DNA from: Bacteroidales bacterium
GTDB taxonomy: Bacteria; Bacteroidota; Bacteroidia; Bacteroidales; WCHB1-69
Direction of reading: 5' to 3'
DNA: 64,000 nucleotides
Assembly (NCBI GenBank): GCA_024400755.1
Contig: JAKSMG010000001.1
Span: forward strand, 1 to 64,000
The notes under the pieces were generated by a model. It saw only the letters and a list, made by a program, of their open reading frames with translations. It ran no database searches and was not told the origin of the DNA. The position numbers and the translations under genes were made by a program. Below are positions 61,454-64,000 of the stretch, in pieces; positions within the stretch are counted from its first letter, which is position 1, and each line of letters opens with the position of its first letter.

Positions 61454-63823
61454 ATGAAGAAAACACTACTGATATTCACCATATTACTTTTAACTGAAAT
61501 CTCCATCTTTGGACAAGTTGTCGCAACAATTAAAGGTCTGGTTAAAACGGAAACACAAGATCCCATCTCATACGCTTCCGCCACCCTGATTTCAGGAGGA
61601 AAAGTAACATCCGGTGCCGTGACCGACACCAAAGGTCAGTTCCAAATAAAAGGAAATTTCACAGGAAATTATCAACTTAGAATAGCTTTCGTGGGTTTCG
61701 AAACCACCTTGAAAGACGTAGTCATTGGCGAAACAGGAACCGTGGACATTGGCACCGTTATCCTGACAAAAAGCAAAACGTCCTTAAGCGAAGTAACAGT
61801 GGCTGGAGATGTCCCAGACAAAACGGTTTCCATTGAGAAAACAAGTATCAATCCAACTGCCAATGCCACAATGGCTACGGGCTCGGTGCTGGAAGTGCTG
61901 AAGTCTTCGGCTTCTGTCAGCATTGACGGCAACGGAACGGTTTCCATTCGTGGCAATCAAAACGTGTTGATACTTATTGACGGCGTGCCAACCACTTTAG
62001 ACGGTTTGGGAAGCATTCCCGCAGCCAACGTGCAAAATATAGATATCATCACCAGCCCCGACGTAAAATACGATGCTGAAGGCACCGGCGGCATTATCAA
62101 TATCATCTCTAAAAAGCAGACAGCCAACGCCTTTCACGCCTTGGCGTCATTTAATTATGGTTTTGTGGGAATGCTGAATGGCAATTTGGCTGTGAGTTAC
62201 AACAAGGGACGATGGGGTTTCCGCATCAATTATAATGGAAAATATGAAAATGACTTTATCGAAAGCGAATTACATAGGAAATTCGTGGAAAGCGGCAACA
62301 GTATCGACCAGATGATTCGTGCCAACAAGGTCAACAGCAATCAGGTGGTGGGACTGAATGTGAATTTCAAGGCCTCACCCAACGATATTTTAGCTTTGGA
62401 TTTCAAGGCATCTTTCCCCAAAATGAACAATCTTCAAGATTTTAACAATCATTATGTGAAAGATATGCTACCAAGCAATTTACAAAGAAGAACCGATATT
62501 ACTTTTAATCGCGAGATGTTCGAAGGTGCTTTATCTTATAAGCATCTTTGGAAAAATACGGAAGGTAAAGGTCGAGAAATCAACCTTTTGGCATCGGCAT
62601 CATCCATTACTGGCCATCGTCCTTCCTATTACTACGAAAGAGATACGATGGTGCAGAAGTCGGTGTCGGGCGGGCACCCGCTTATCTTGGCCCTGCAAGC
62701 CGATTTTGCGGCACAAGTCGGAAAGGGAAAATTGGAAACCGGCCTGAAAATGACCGTTCGCGGCAACAATATCGACCACAAGTTCTATGAGCGTAATCCG
62801 ATGACCGATGATTGGAATTATTCTTATTTTTTCAGCAATGACTTAAAGCATCGAGAATATATTCCCGCCGTTTATGCGATGTATTCTTCCAAAATCAACG
62901 ACAAATTATCATATAAGGCGGGACTGCGCTTCGAATATGGTTATGTGACGCTGCATTGCGACAAGACTCAAATCGAAGAACATAGTCAAAACTTCCTTTT
63001 GGCTCCATATTTTTCACTCAAATATCAAATTACGGACATTTGGTCACTGAATTTAGGCCTTTCTCGGAGAATTTCGCGTCCCTCCTACCCTCAACTGAAC
63101 CCGTACGTCAATTTGATCGATAATCAGACTTACGAAACGGGAAATATTCATTTGCAACCGGAAAAAATCAACAAACTGGATTTCGGTTATGCGGCAGTAT
63201 CCAAAATAGTCACGGTAAACGGCAACGCATATTTCAATTTAACGCAAGACTACATCACACAGGTGGCCACTTTGGAAGACGACATTCTCGTGATGACCTA
63301 TATGAACGGAAAATGGAATATCACCACCGGTATTGACCACACCATTCAAATTCGGCCGTTGAAATGGCTGACCATCGATGTTGCCACCAATACCTACTAC
63401 AGCCATTTCACAGGCAACTACAACAATATGGACGTTTCCAATCACGGTTGGGTGAACAATAGCAATGCCGCCTTGAATTTCAAGCCCTTCAAAGGAATGA
63501 ATATCCAAATTCAGTATTTTGTGATTACACCGCAATATTTTCCACAATTCACCACCAAAACCATCCATTACTGCAATATCGGCATCAAACAGACTTTCTG
63601 GAAGAACCGCTTGACGATTTCTGCCCTGCTTACCGACGTTTTCAACACGCGCCGCTGGGATGTTTATGCCGAAAATGCCGTTTACAGCTTGGTCAACACC
63701 AGCAAAAACCGCAGCGGTATGTTTTGGTTGGGAATCACTTTCAACTTCAACGCTTTCAAACCACAAATGGGAAAGCAACAAAAAAAGGAAGAAGACCGAA
63801 GCGTGATTAAAATCGGAGAATAA
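61454..63823 (+). CDS. Outer-membrane beta-barrel receptor (TonB-dependent-like)
   Basis: The 789-residue protein has a signal peptide (LLIFTILLLTEISIFG). A CarboxypepD_reg-like beta domain follows (about 25-110: ATIKGLVKTETQDPISYASATLISGGKVTSGAVTDTKGQFQIKG), then a plug (about 120-225, with NVLILIDGVPTTLDGLGSIPAANVQNIDIITSPDVKYDAEGTGGIINI). A C-terminal barrel of the OMP_b-brl_3 type (LRFEYGYVTL, LGLSRRISRPSYPQLNPYV) completes it. Such receptors import large substrates at the cost of TonB energy. The substrate is not evident. The downstream GH92 gene suggests a link to glycan use. Confidence 0.9.
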   Translation: MKKTLLIFTILLLTEISIFGQVVATIKGLVKTETQDPISYASATLISGGKVTSGAVTDTKGQFQIKGNFTGNYQLRIAFVGFETTLKDVVIGETGTVDIGTVILTKSKTSLSEVTVAGDVPDKTVSIEKTSINPTANATMATGSVLEVLKSSASVSIDGNGTVSIRGNQNVLILIDGVPTTLDGLGSIPAANVQNIDIITSPDVKYDAEGTGGIINIISKKQTANAFHALASFNYGFVGMLNGNLAVSYNKGRWGFRINYNGKYENDFIESELHRKFVESGNSIDQMIRANKVNSNQVVGLNVNFKASPNDILALDFKASFPKMNNLQDFNNHYVKDMLPSNLQRRTDITFNREMFEGALSYKHLWKNTEGKGREINLLASASSITGHRPSYYYERDTMVQKSVSGGHPLILALQADFAAQVGKGKLETGLKMTVRGNNIDHKFYERNPMTDDWNYSYFFSNDLKHREYIPAVYAMYSSKINDKLSYKAGLRFEYGYVTLHCDKTQIEEHSQNFLLAPYFSLKYQITDIWSLNLGLSRRISRPSYPQLNPYVNLIDNQTYETGNIHLQPEKINKLDFGYAAVSKIVTVNGNAYFNLTQDYITQVATLEDDILVMTYMNGKWNITTGIDHTIQIRPLKWLTIDVATNTYYSHFTGNYNNMDVSNHGWVNNSNAALNFKPFKGMNIQIQYFVITPQYFPQFTTKTIHYCNIGIKQTFWKNRLTISALLTDVFNTRRWDVYAENAVYSLVNTSKNRSGMFWLGITFNFNAFKPQMGKQQKKEEDRSVIKIGE

Positions 63824-63871
63824 TTCAATATTTTTGTGTAAATTTGCCGACTTAACGACAACAACGACAAT

Positions 63872-64000
63872 ATGAAGAAACTTATCGCCTTTTGCTTCGC
63901 CATTTGCTTTTTCACCTTTTCCTCTGCGCAAGAAGACCTTGCCCAATATGTCAATCCGATGGTCGGAACCGACTTTCACGGTCACACCTTTCCGGGCGCC
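63872..64000 (+). CDS. GH92 alpha-mannosidase-like protein, start only
   Basis: The first 43 codons are MKKLIAFCFAICFFTFSSAQ (signal peptide), then EDLAQYVNPMVGTDFHGHTF. The phrase YVNPMVGTDFHGHTFPGA is the start of GH92 alpha-1,2-mannosidases. It is cut by the end of the window. Confidence 0.82.
   Translation, partial: MKKLIAFCFAICFFTFSSAQEDLAQYVNPMVGTDFHGHTFPGA

Overview
The window is bacterial and comes from an uncultured-type member of the Bacteroidota, most likely order Bacteroidales. The evidence is the many TAnnTTTG promoter boxes, the general lack of Shine-Dalgarno sites, PorV/PorQ and PorP/SprF type IX secretion proteins, an outer-membrane beta-barrel receptor, a GH92 start, an archaeal/eukaryote-type ProRS and a 29-residue COX24-like ribosomal peptide. 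The DNA is AT-rich with GC-richer islands.

Layout. 1-4360: a small Arc-like regulator, then pnp, rpsO and a double-SGNH hydrolase. 4481-18822: a 14-kb defence-type island, all on the minus strand. It holds a type I restriction-modification core (hsdM, hsdS, hsdR) with a NACHT-type NTPase and a RelA/SpoT-fold protein inserted between hsdS and hsdR, followed by KilA-N, YgjP-type metallopeptidase, Fic, four-helix-bundle and RhuM genes. 19274-28562: housekeeping genes (ygiQ, adk, hpt, DUF1294, dus, tRNA-His, a queuosine-precursor transporter, lplA, glgB, tsaD). 28575-38927: tamB, an AI-2E-family permease, deoC, HU, a COX24-like peptide, rng, recX and prfB with its programmed frameshift. 39009-50927: proS, a low-complexity lipoprotein, ccsBA, a type IX-secretion-like cluster that includes an in-frame RarA-PorP fusion, and eno. 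51055-53974: recQ and a damaged type II-like cas1-cas2. 54023-59157: seven copies of a 35-bp CRISPR-type repeat. 59340-64000: surface and lipoprotein genes, a TIGR04076-like protein, an outer-membrane receptor and the start of a GH92 mannosidase.

The most unusual stretch is 54023-59157. Only the first two repeats enclose a normal 30-nt spacer. The other intervals are 190-2076 nt long and hold pieces of phage, insertion-sequence and secreted-protein genes that stop exactly at repeat edges. The most economical reading is that 30-nt spacers joined the array to their target sequences, either by assembly error or by recombination. If so, the neighbours in this stretch may not be true chromosomal neighbours. 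The second item is the NACHT plus RelA/SpoT pair inside the restriction-modification operon, a candidate composite immune system.

All calls are by eye from the sequence and from recalled family features. No database search, structure prediction or read mapping was possible.
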